The position numbers and the translations under genes were made by a program. Positions 48,857-58,378 of a stretch of 64,000 nucleotides of DNA are shown here, in pieces. Source of the stretch: Stutzerimonas kunmingensis (GTDB lineage: Bacteria > Pseudomonadota > Gammaproteobacteria > Pseudomonadales > Pseudomonadaceae); assembly GCF_014764705.1 (NCBI RefSeq), contig NZ_JACXXG010000003.1, positions 235,323 through 299,322 on the forward strand, read 5' to 3'. The notes beneath the pieces were generated by a model that searched no databases, was not told the origin of the DNA, and saw only the letters and a program-made list of their open reading frames with translations. Numbering within the stretch: position 1 is the stretch's first letter; each line of letters begins with the position of its first letter.

Positions 48857-49609
48857 TTGACGGGCACACGGCGGGTCATCGGGTTGATATTGCTGCTGGC
48901 AAGCGCATCGTTGCCGGCCGAAGTGCTTCGTCTGGCCGGCAACGTCTGGCCGCCTTACACCGATCGCAGCCTGCTCGGTGAAGGGTTGTCGGTCGAGCTC
49001 ATCCGCACCGCGCTCGGGCGTGGGGGTTATCAGGTGGAATACATCGAAGTGCCCTGGGAGCGCGCTCTGCTGGGTCTGCGCAACGGCAGCTACGACATGA
49101 TCAACGGCTGGCCGACGCTCAAGCGCGTCGACTACACGCTCAGCTCACGCCCGTTTCTGAGCAACCGGATGCGCTGGGTCCAGCGCCGCGAGAGCGACAT
49201 CCGCTATGACGGGCTCGACAGCCTGATCGATCATCCCATCGCGCTGAGCCGGGGCTACATGTACAGCGACGAGCTGAACGAGGACACGCGCCTGCAGAAG
49301 GGCTATGCCGCCAACTTCGTCCAGGCGGCAAAGATGGTGCTTGCCGGGCGGGTCGACCTGACGCTGGAGGACGAGCGTACTGCGCTGTTCCATCTCGAGC
49401 GCGAGCTGGGGCATGAGCAGGATGCGCTCCGCTTCGTGCCGGGCGAGTTCCGGCGGGTGGGGCTGTCGCTGGTGGTGCGCAGCGACCATCCTCGGCTGAG
49501 CGATGTCATCGTTACCTTCAATCGGGAGATCGCTGCGATGGTCGAGGATGGCAGCTACGCGGCGATCTTCGTGCGGCACGGAATGCCGGTCCCCGCGGCG
49601 TTGCCTTAG
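48857..49609 (+). CDS. Periplasmic amino-acid-type solute-binding protein (family 3)
   Basis: The ~250-aa protein resembles short PF00497 binding proteins: a signal-like leader (VIGLILLLASASLPAE), then LRLAGNVWPPYTDRSLLGEGLSVELI and a two-lobe pattern with DMINGWPTLKRVDY and RVDLTLEDERTA. Pseudomonads have many such stand-alone proteins without transporter genes. The start is uncertain: TTG 48857 gives a proper signal peptide after an AGAG-rich stretch, while the frame is open back to 48740. Confidence 0.75.
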   Translation: MTGTRRVIGLILLLASASLPAEVLRLAGNVWPPYTDRSLLGEGLSVELIRTALGRGGYQVEYIEVPWERALLGLRNGSYDMINGWPTLKRVDYTLSSRPFLSNRMRWVQRRESDIRYDGLDSLIDHPIALSRGYMYSDELNEDTRLQKGYAANFVQAAKMVLAGRVDLTLEDERTALFHLERELGHEQDALRFVPGEFRRVGLSLVVRSDHPRLSDVIVTFNREIAAMVEDGSYAAIFVRHGMPVPAALP

Positions 49610-49681
49610 TGGCCTTTTTGGTAAGTTTAGCTGGTCAATTTCGACGCGCATGGCCCGATACTGCGTTGCTGCGCCTTGCCA

Positions 49682-51880
49682 CTAGCGCGAATCCTGTCCC
49701 TGGCCTGCCGGTTGTTGCTTGATCAGGTGGGAGGCCATGCTGCGCAGCGGTGCCAGCTGCCGGCAGATGAGCCCCAGCTGGGTCTGCACCAGACGGTGGG
49801 CATCGTCCATTTCATCCGGGGTCTGCTCCAGCTGCTGCGCCAGCGCCTCTTCATCTTCGCTGTAGATGGCGACGGGCTTGTTCTGCGCCAGCGCGCTAGC
49901 CAGGTCGTCGAGGCTGGTCGCCAGTTGCTGCGCGGCGCGCTCCAGCAGGGCATCGCTGGCGTCGTCCGGCAGGCTCTCGCGATGGGCGCCAAGGCCGGAG
50001 AGGTAGTTGAGCAAGGTGTGCGAGAGGATCAGGAAGCGGAAGCCGGTTTCGGCATCCTTGCGGAAGTGTCCGGGCTCCAGCAGCATGTTCGACAGCGTGG
50101 TGGACAGCGCTGCGTCGGCGTTGTGCGCGTTGCGCCGGGCCAGGCGATAGGCGAGGTCGTCGCGCTTGCCACTGTCGTACTGACGCATGATCTGGCGCAG
50201 GTAGTCGCTGTTGCAGCTGAGGGTGTTGGCGACCACCTGATTGAGGCGTCGACCCTGCCAGTCCGGCAGGATGAGGAACACCGCGGCAGCAGCGATCAGG
50301 CTGCCGAGCAGGGTATCGAACAGCCGCGGCCAGATCAGCCCGTAGCCATCGCCGACCTGGTTGAAGCAGAACAGCACCATCAGCGTGATCGCCGCCGTGG
50401 CTAGGGTGTAGCGCGTGCTGCGGGTGGCGAAGAACACCACGCCGGCGACCACCGCGAACAAGGCCTGGATCGGCTGGCTGGGGAACAGATCGAACAGTGC
50501 CCAGCCGGCGATGAGGCCGAGCAAGGTGCCGCTGATGCGTTGCACTAGCTTGATTCGCGTGGCGCCGTAGTTCGGTTGGCAGACGAAGACCGTGGTCAGC
50601 AGCACCCAGTAACCCTGTTCGGGATGGATGGCGTGCAGCACCGCGTAGCCGCAGACCAGGGCGATGGTCATGCGCAGGGCGTGGCGGAACAGCAGCGAAG
50701 TCGGCGTCAGCTGCAGGCGAATGCGATTGAATGCCTCGCGCAGGGACTGCGGCTGGCGGTCCAGCAGGCTGCTGTCCTGCTCGCCTTCCAGAGTCCCGGG
50801 GTCGCTGGCGCTGGCGAGCTGGCGCTGCAGCGTGGAAAGGTTGCCTGACAGCGCGCGCAACGAGCGCAGCAGGCCGCGCCAGGCCGGATTGTTCTGCTCA
50901 CGCAGGTGCTCCAGCGAGGCCTGCAGGTCCTCCAGCGCCTGCCCGTTGGCCTCGCTGTAGCGAAACACCTGGCGCATCTGGATGGCCTCGCCGAGGTCGA
51001 CGCAGGCGCTGGCCTGCAGCCGCAACAGGCGCTGGCAGCGAAACAGCACATCGCTGTGGTAGAAGGCCTCGGCCAGCGCCTGGTAGGGATAATGCGACGA
51101 GCTGACCCGCTCGTGCAGATCCTGGGCGAGGAAATATAGCTTGAGGTAGTGATTGATCTTGCCGCCGCCGCGGCCGTTGCCCAGGCGATTCAGCAGCGTC
51201 TCCTTGGCTGCGTTGAGCGCGCTTACGACCCGGCCGTTCTGCTGCGCAAGTTCCAGGCGGCGCTGTTCCACATCCAGCTGACGCACCGGCTCGAACAACG
51301 CGGCCTTGTAGCGAAAATACAGGCCCAGCTCGCGGTACAGCCGCGCCAGACTCTGCTGCACCGGCTGATGGGCGAACAGCGCGTTCCAGCCCACCGACAG
51401 CAGGCCGTACCAGGCCGCACCCGCCACCAGCAGCATGGGGTCGCGCCACAGATGCTGCAGTGCACCATCGCGCTGATCGGCCGCGATCATGCTGTAGATC
51501 GCGAGTATCAGGGTGGCCTGGGCAATGGCCCCGTAGCGCTCGCCGAGCGCGCCGAGCATGACCAGCGCAAAGGTGGAAAGCGCCAGGCCGGCGACGAACA
51601 GCCAGGGGTATGGGAATAGCAGCTCCACCGCGACGGCGGCAATGCTGAAGCACAGCAACGTTACCAGCAGCGCGTTGAGACGTCCGAGCCAGCTGTCGTC
51701 GGTTTCCGCCAGCGCGCTGGCGATGATGCCGAGGAACAGCGGAATGATCAGTGTCGGCTGCCCGAGATACCAGCTCAGACCCATGCTGCCGGCCATGGCG
51801 ATCAGTACGCGCAGGCTGTAGCCGAACTTCTCCAGCGCCCACAGGCGACGTAAAAACTGGCTGAGCGAGGGTTGCGGCAT
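49682..51880 (-). CDS. yccS: YccS/FUSC-family inner-membrane protein
   Basis: The 732-aa protein has two hydrophobic clusters of about six membrane helices each (residues ~20-160 and ~400-540) separated by a long cytosolic helical part, and another soluble part at the end. This is the FUSC/YccS layout, related to aromatic-acid efflux proteins. The second cluster contains GYWVLLTTVFVCQPNYGATR, a conserved family stretch. Transport function is unproven. It lies next to dbpA, as PA0454-PA0455. Confidence 0.88.
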   Translation of the reverse strand: MPQPSLSQFLRRLWALEKFGYSLRVLIAMAGSMGLSWYLGQPTLIIPLFLGIIASALAETDDSWLGRLNALLVTLLCFSIAAVAVELLFPYPWLFVAGLALSTFALVMLGALGERYGAIAQATLILAIYSMIAADQRDGALQHLWRDPMLLVAGAAWYGLLSVGWNALFAHQPVQQSLARLYRELGLYFRYKAALFEPVRQLDVEQRRLELAQQNGRVVSALNAAKETLLNRLGNGRGGGKINHYLKLYFLAQDLHERVSSSHYPYQALAEAFYHSDVLFRCQRLLRLQASACVDLGEAIQMRQVFRYSEANGQALEDLQASLEHLREQNNPAWRGLLRSLRALSGNLSTLQRQLASASDPGTLEGEQDSSLLDRQPQSLREAFNRIRLQLTPTSLLFRHALRMTIALVCGYAVLHAIHPEQGYWVLLTTVFVCQPNYGATRIKLVQRISGTLLGLIAGWALFDLFPSQPIQALFAVVAGVVFFATRSTRYTLATAAITLMVLFCFNQVGDGYGLIWPRLFDTLLGSLIAAAAVFLILPDWQGRRLNQVVANTLSCNSDYLRQIMRQYDSGKRDDLAYRLARRNAHNADAALSTTLSNMLLEPGHFRKDAETGFRFLILSHTLLNYLSGLGAHRESLPDDASDALLERAAQQLATSLDDLASALAQNKPVAIYSEDEEALAQQLEQTPDEMDDAHRLVQTQLGLICRQLAPLRSMASHLIKQQPAGQGQDSR

Positions 51881-52012
51881 GGAGCGTTCCGTTGGGGGAG
51901 GCCAGATTGGACGAAGCTGCCACGAACACTGTCACGGCCGGCTCGTGCGTTCAATCATCCGGGCCGCAGAAGGTCGGCCCGGATACGCGCGTTCAGCAGC
52001 AGGCGAACCTTC

Positions 52013-53392
<1,380 letters not shown>

Positions 53393-53574
53393 GGGAAGGA
53401 TCTTCGAACGGGGAACGGCCTGCAGTCTATCAGGCCGACGCTGTACGCGCCGGTTGGCGGGCACCGAGATGGCTGTACGCCTGCACGGTGAAACGTTTTG
53501 CAAGACCGGCAGACGGAACCCCACGTCTTCGACCTGATCGAAATTTGTCCATTACCCGCTCCCAGGAGGTTGTT

Positions 53575-54084
53575 TTGTCTCGTGTTCTTTTCCTCGCCGG
53601 GCTGTTGGCGCTACCCGCTTTTGCCGACGAGCCCACCCTTTATGGACGTTATGAACACATCAAGGTCGCGGAGATCGGTAAGACCCTTCCCGCCAAGATG
53701 GATACCGGTGCCATGACCGCATCCCTTTCAGCGCGCGATATCGAGCAGTTCAAGCGAGACGGCGAGGACTGGGTGCGTTTCCGCCTGGCCGTCGATGGCG
53801 CGGATGACACCCTTTATGAGCAGCGCCTGCTCGGCATCAGTCGGATCAAGACGCGCGCGGAAGAGGTCGGCAATGTCGATCCCGACAGCGAGCCGCCCCG
53901 GGCTGAGCGACCGGTGATCGGCATGCAGCTGTGCATTGGCGATCGCCGGCGCGATGTGGAGGTCAACCTCACCGACCGCAGGCACTTCAGTTATCCGTTG
54001 TTGATCGGCGCCGAGACGATTCGTGATCTCAACGCGGCTATCTATCCAACCGAGAAGTACACGGCGGGTCGCCCGACCTGCTAG
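53575..54084 (+). CDS. Secreted retropepsin-like protein (PF05618, RimB-like family)
   Basis: The 169-aa protein has a signal peptide (VLFLAGLLALPAFA) and a retropepsin-like core with KMDTGAMTASLSA (the D-T-G active-site triplet) and LLIGAETIRDLNAA. The family is annotated as putative ATP-dependent zinc protease and includes RimB, linked to RimK. TTG 53575 follows AGGAGGT by 4 nt and gives the signal peptide directly. Being exported, this copy probably does not act on RimK. It stands alone. Confidence 0.8.
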   Translation: MSRVLFLAGLLALPAFADEPTLYGRYEHIKVAEIGKTLPAKMDTGAMTASLSARDIEQFKRDGEDWVRFRLAVDGADDTLYEQRLLGISRIKTRAEEVGNVDPDSEPPRAERPVIGMQLCIGDRRRDVEVNLTDRRHFSYPLLIGAETIRDLNAAIYPTEKYTAGRPTC

Positions 54085-54820
54085 CACGGCATCGCCAGCC
54101 AGCGACCATCCGGGCCGGACGGCATCGCCTCCGGCTCGGTCCTGGATATTCCTGCGATCGCACCTCTTCACTGCGGCATGAGCCACCATGCGCCATCTTC
54201 CTCCCGCTCCTGGGCTGACGAGTCCTTGCTTGATACTGGCAGTCACCCAGGCGGCGAGATCCGCTTCGGCTTTTGCCCGAACGCTGACGGTCTGGAACGC
54301 GCCCGCCTGATCGAAATCCTGCCCGACAGAATGGGTTCGCAAAATAGCGCTTGCAATCCGCAGGAAATATATAAGCGGTAGTTTGATTGCTGCTATTTGC
54401 GTTTTTGGGGATTAACGATAATTAAGAAGTTGAGTTGCCAATATATAAGGCTGCATCTTTCTTTATTTAAATCCGGGCTTTTTATTCAGTTGTTATTTGG
54501 TCATCTGGTGCATATGAGTCACGTGACCGACCGGTCTCGCAAGTGCGCCAGCGAGTCGTTCGACCTCGGTGCGGGTCTCCGCGTCACCCCGCCGCACCGG
54601 TCGGCGTCAAAACCGTCTGCCGCGAAGGTTACGGCGAGCGGCCTGCACGATGGCTCTTGGCCACCCGAGACCCTCTCTCCAGGGGGCTTCCAGCGGCTGA
54701 ATTGGTCTTCTCTTGTTGTTCGTCAGACTAAAGTCGGGGCTTTCATTCATTAACCCACCCCTGTTAAATTCAGGATGTGGGTTCCCTTCACACGCAATAA
54801 AAATAAGGCGGAGAACGTCA
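54085..54820. other. 736-bp region without a recognisable gene
   Basis: The first ~275 bp are GC-rich. A strongly AT-rich island follows at about 54360-54520, with several TATATAA and TTTATT stretches, then ~300 bp leading to the DUF4212 gene. Short frames are present (for example 54178-54381), but none has a ribosome site, family motif or normal codon use. The AT-rich block may be the regulatory region of the symporter operon or a remnant of foreign DNA. No tRNA or clear small RNA was identified. Confidence 0.5.
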
Positions 54821-55084
54821 ATGGCCGACAACGATAAAGAAAATGCTGCTGCGTACTGGAAGGCGAATGTTCGCCTTATCACTTGGAGCTTGGTGGTCTG
54901 GGCTCTCGTCTCATATGGTTTCGGTATCCTCCTGCGCCCGCTGGTATCCGGCATCCCCGTCGGGGGCACGGATCTAGGCTTCTGGTTCGCTCAACAGGGT
55001 TCGATCATCACGTTCATTTTGATCATCTTCCACTACGCGTGGCGGCTGAACAAACTGGACAAGGAATTCGGGGTTGAGGAGTAA
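54821..55084 (+). CDS. DUF4212 small membrane subunit of a sodium:solute symporter
   Basis: The 87-aa protein has two membrane helices (around residues 20-40 and 55-75) and the family pattern YWKANVRLI ... LDKEFGVEE. DUF4212 proteins are always found directly before symporters of the VC_2705 type and are taken as their small subunit. GGCGGAG lies before ATG 54821. It starts the operon with the symporter, 5 nt apart. Confidence 0.92.
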   Translation: MADNDKENAAAYWKANVRLITWSLVVWALVSYGFGILLRPLVSGIPVGGTDLGFWFAQQGSIITFILIIFHYAWRLNKLDKEFGVEE

Positions 55085-55089
55085 CCACA

Positions 55090-56859
55090 ATGAGCCAATA
55101 TTGGATCAACATGATGTTCGTGGGCGCCTCGTTCCTGCTTTATATCGGGATCGCGGTCTGGGCTCGCGCCGGGTCAACTAAAGAGTTCTATGTCGCTGGT
55201 GGTGGTGTTCATCCGGTCACCAACGGCATGGCAACGGCGGCAGACTGGATGTCTGCAGCTTCCTTCATTTCCATGGCGGGTCTGATCGCCTCCGGTGGTT
55301 ATGCCACTTCCGTCTACCTGATGGGCTGGACCGGTGGCTACGTGCTGCTGGCCATGCTGCTGGCGCCCTACCTGCGCAAGTTCGGCAAGTTCACTGTGCC
55401 GGACTTTATCGGTGACCGCTTCTACAGCCGTGGCGCTCGCCTGACTGCTGTGGTCTGTCTCATCCTCATCTCCGTTACCTACGTAATCGGTCAGATGGCT
55501 GGTGCTGGCGTGGCATTCTCCCGCTTCCTGGAAGTGAGCAACTCCGCTGGTATCTGGATTGCTGCTGCCATCGTATTCGCCTACGCGGTATTCGGCGGCA
55601 TGAAGGGCATCACCTACACCCAGGTGGCGCAGTACGTGGTACTGATCATTGCCTACACCATTCCGGCCGTGTTCATTGCCATGCAGCTGACTGGCAACCC
55701 GATCCCGATGTTCGGCATGTTCGGTACTCACGTAGAGTCCGGTATTCCGCTGCTGGACAAGCTGGATCAGGTCGTGACCGATCTGGGCTTCACTGCCTAC
55801 ACCGCCGACGTCGACAACAAGCTGAACATGTTCCTGTTCACTCTGTCGCTGATGATTGGTACCGCTGGTCTGCCGCACGTAATCATTCGCTTCTTCACCG
55901 TACCGAAGGTAGCTGATGCCCGCTGGTCCGCTGGCTGGACCCTGGTCTTCATCGCCCTGCTGTACCTCACCGCCCCGGCCGTTGGCTCGATGGCGCGTTT
56001 GAACTTGGTGAACACCATCTATCCGGAAGGCCCGGCTGCCGAAGCAATCCGCTACGAAGATCGTCCTGAGTGGGTGCAGACCTGGGAGCGTACCGGTCTG
56101 ATCAAGTGGGAAGACAAGAACGCCGACGGTCGTGTGCAGATGTACAACGACGCCAACGCCGCCTTTACTCCGACCGCTACTGAGCGTGGCTGGACCGGCA
56201 ACGAGCTGACCGTGAACAATGACATCATCGTTCTGGCCAACCCGGAAATCGCCAACCTGCCGGGCTGGGTCATCGGTCTGATCGCTGCGGGTGCTATCGC
56301 TGCTGCGCTCTCGACTGCTGCGGGTCTGCTGCTGGCGATTTCGTCTGCCATCAGTCATGACCTGATCAAGACACTCATCAATCCGAAGATCAGCGAGAAG
56401 AACGAAATGCTGGCCGCTCGTCTGTCCATGACGGCAGCGATTCTGCTGGCAACCTGGCTGGGTCTGAATCCACCGGGCTTCGCCGCGCAGGTGGTGGCAC
56501 TGGCGTTCGGTCTTGCGGCAGCGAGCCTGTTCCCGGCACTGATGATGGGTATCTTCTCCAAGCGCGTGAACAGCAAGGGTGCTGTTGCGGGGATGTTGGT
56601 TGGTGTGATCTCCACCGCCGTGTACATCTTCCTGTACCTGGGTTGGTTCTTCATCCCTGGCACTGCAAGCATCCCGAACACGCCTGATCAGTGGTGGATG
56701 GGCATCTCCCCGCAGGCCTTCGGTGCCGTGGGTGCCGTGCTGAACTTCGCTGTTGCCTATGCTGTTTCGATGGCTACCGAAGCTCCGCCGCAGGAGATTC
56801 AGGATCTGGTCGAGAGCGTTCGTACCCCGAAGGGTGCTGGCGTTGCACTTGATCACTAA
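55090..56859 (+). CDS. Sodium:solute symporter, VC_2705/acetate-permease-like subfamily
   Basis: The 589-aa inner-membrane protein has about thirteen helices and the SSS-family signature regions GGGVHPVTNGMATAADWMSAASFI and FGGMKGITYTQVAQYV. A long loop of about 70 residues between later helices (RYEDRPEWVQTWERTG) is typical of this subfamily. It probably takes up acetate or another small carboxylate together with the DUF4212 protein; the syntenic P. aeruginosa genes (PA3234-3235) respond to ErdR. Codons GGT, GCT and CGT are favoured more than in neighbours, suggesting high expression. A strong terminator follows. Confidence 0.92.
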   Translation: MSQYWINMMFVGASFLLYIGIAVWARAGSTKEFYVAGGGVHPVTNGMATAADWMSAASFISMAGLIASGGYATSVYLMGWTGGYVLLAMLLAPYLRKFGKFTVPDFIGDRFYSRGARLTAVVCLILISVTYVIGQMAGAGVAFSRFLEVSNSAGIWIAAAIVFAYAVFGGMKGITYTQVAQYVVLIIAYTIPAVFIAMQLTGNPIPMFGMFGTHVESGIPLLDKLDQVVTDLGFTAYTADVDNKLNMFLFTLSLMIGTAGLPHVIIRFFTVPKVADARWSAGWTLVFIALLYLTAPAVGSMARLNLVNTIYPEGPAAEAIRYEDRPEWVQTWERTGLIKWEDKNADGRVQMYNDANAAFTPTATERGWTGNELTVNNDIIVLANPEIANLPGWVIGLIAAGAIAAALSTAAGLLLAISSAISHDLIKTLINPKISEKNEMLAARLSMTAAILLATWLGLNPPGFAAQVVALAFGLAAASLFPALMMGIFSKRVNSKGAVAGMLVGVISTAVYIFLYLGWFFIPGTASIPNTPDQWWMGISPQAFGAVGAVLNFAVAYAVSMATEAPPQEIQDLVESVRTPKGAGVALDH

Positions 56860-56912
56860 CTGATAATGCAGCCGGACGTCAGACCTGCTCTGACACAAGG
56901 TTGAGGTAGAAG

Positions 56913-56943
56913 TCGGGCTTCCATATGGAAGCCCGATTTTTTT
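56913..56943 (+). terminator. Intrinsic terminator of the symporter operon
   Basis: A 12-bp palindrome (56913-56924 / 56925-56936) is followed by seven T (56937-56943). Confidence 0.93.
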
Positions 56944-56957
56944 AGGGGGAGTTGTAT

Positions 56958-57476
56958 ATGTTCTGGCATTTAATCGCGGCAATCGTCGCAGGTGTGGCGG
57001 GAGCCGGTATCGGCCTGCTGTTGCGCTCACTGACGCGTAAGCGACTGCCGAAATGGATCATTCCCGTCTGCGCCGGTCTGGGCATGCTGAGTTACACCAT
57101 CCATTACGAGTACACCTGGTTCGAAACCAAGCAAGCACGTCTGCCGGAAGGATCGCTGGTGGTCATGAGCGAAGAGGGCGAAATGCTCTGGCGCCCGTGG
57201 ACGATGATCTATCCGATGCCGCTGGCCTATACGGTGCTGGACGGCGCGAACGCTCAGGTGCAGGACACCGAACAGGGCCGTCTCGGCCGCTTCGTGCTGT
57301 ACCGTTTCGAGAAGCAACACCTGACGTCGATCGTGAAGAGCGCCAGCTATCAGCTGATCTGCACCGAGCGGGCGATGTTCAGACTGAATGAAGCCGGCCA
57401 GGCGAAGATCGAAACGCTTACCGAGCTGGAAGCCGATTCACCGCTTTATCAGGCTATTTGCGAGGCCGGGCGTTAA
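56958..57476 (+). CDS. Membrane-anchored protein of unknown function
   Basis: The 172-aa protein starts with two membrane helices (MFWHLIAAIVAGVAGAGIGLL and WIIPVCAGLGMLSYTI) and continues with a soluble, probably periplasmic or cytosolic domain rich in beta pattern. I do not recognise the family. AGGGGGAG before ATG 56958 decides the start over the TTG at 56952. It lies just after the symporter terminator and may have its own promoter. Confidence 0.75.
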   Translation: MFWHLIAAIVAGVAGAGIGLLLRSLTRKRLPKWIIPVCAGLGMLSYTIHYEYTWFETKQARLPEGSLVVMSEEGEMLWRPWTMIYPMPLAYTVLDGANAQVQDTEQGRLGRFVLYRFEKQHLTSIVKSASYQLICTERAMFRLNEAGQAKIETLTELEADSPLYQAICEAGR

Positions 57477-57502
57477 CCGAACGCCTACGAGCTGCGGGTT
57501 CC

Positions 57503-57526
57503 GCGCATCAGCATTATCTGATGCGC
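57503..57526. repeat. 9-bp hairpin after the membrane protein gene
   Basis: GCGCATCAG (57503-57511) and CTGATGCGC (57518-57526) pair perfectly with loop CATTAT. There is no T-run. It lies in the 194-bp gap between convergent genes. Confidence 0.5.
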
Positions 57527-57670
57527 GCCGCGAAGAAGAATTGATCGGTTCCGCAATGGGACCGAGTAGCCGGCATATGCGTCTGACAACCCGTCCGGTA
57601 GACGATGCTCCGTTCTGTCGCGAGCAGCCGTCGGCATATCACCCACGCAGTGAACTGCCACCCAGCCCGT

Positions 57671-58378
57671 TCAGATCGAGTTGAAGGCCGCCTTGCGCGC
57701 GCGTTGCCAGCAGCGCAGCCGCTGGGCCAGCTCGTCTAAGCTGGTCAGACCCACGCGTTGTGCGCGATTCATCAGGATCAGAGCGATTTCCGCGGTGGCC
57801 ATGGCATCGGCGGAGGCGTTGTGCCGCTGAGGGATATGTATGTTGAAGTAGTCGAGCCAGTGATCCAGCCCGCCGCGATGGATCATCGCCTCGGGAAACA
57901 GCATGGGCGCCAGGTCGGCCACATCGAGGAAGGTGTGTTCCAGCGAGTAGCCCAGTTCGTTCTTCAACGCGCGACCTAGCATGCGCTGATCAAAGGGCGC
58001 GTGAAAGGCGAGGATGACGCTGCTCGCGGCGAACTCCATGAAACTGAGCAGCGCTTCGGACGGTGGCAAGCCGTTGGCCAGCTCGCTCGGGGCGATCCCG
58101 TGGATCAGTACGCTTTCAGTGACCTTGACCTGACGGCAGAGGGTGCATTCGAACTGCTGGGAATAGTCGATGGCGCCGTCTTCGATGACCACTGCGCCGA
58201 TGGCGATGACCAGGTCGCGCTTGAGGTGCAGCCCGGTGGTTTCCAGATCCAGCACCACCAGACGCTGCTGCCGCAACGGGACCGCCTGTGGCGGCAGCGG
58301 GCGCGCCAGCTCGGCAACACGTTGCTGCTGCTCGGGAGGCAGCTTCGGACCGCGGGGGTTGAACCAGAACATACTCAT
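57671..58378 (-). CDS. DnaQ-like 3'-5' exonuclease (DEDDh family)
   Basis: The 235-aa protein has the exonuclease motifs: ExoI VLDLETTGL, ExoII ILAFHAPFDQRML, and ExoIII RHNASADAMATAEI with the catalytic His. It resembles DNA polymerase III epsilon-like and RNase T-like nucleases. Its ATG overlaps the stop of the CBS/DUF294 gene as ATGA, so the two are translationally coupled. The pairing exonuclease/CBS-DUF294 beside an acetate-type symporter is conserved in pseudomonads (PA3232-3233). Confidence 0.88.
   Translation of the reverse strand: MSMFWFNPRGPKLPPEQQQRVAELARPLPPQAVPLRQQRLVVLDLETTGLHLKRDLVIAIGAVVIEDGAIDYSQQFECTLCRQVKVTESVLIHGIAPSELANGLPPSEALLSFMEFAASSVILAFHAPFDQRMLGRALKNELGYSLEHTFLDVADLAPMLFPEAMIHRGGLDHWLDYFNIHIPQRHNASADAMATAEIALILMNRAQRVGLTSLDELAQRLRCWQRARKAAFNSI

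Noticed and set aside
53728..54342. 204-codon minus-strand frame overlapping the RimB-like gene
   Set aside because: It overlaps the signal-peptide-bearing plus-strand gene and has no family resemblance.
54178..54381. Possible 67-codon gene in the empty region
   Set aside because: No ribosome site, no recognisable motif and no neighbour logic.
55174..57030. 618-codon minus-strand frame across the symporter gene
   Set aside because: The plus-strand symporter is certain; the shadow crosses its terminator and contains low-complexity antisense sequence.
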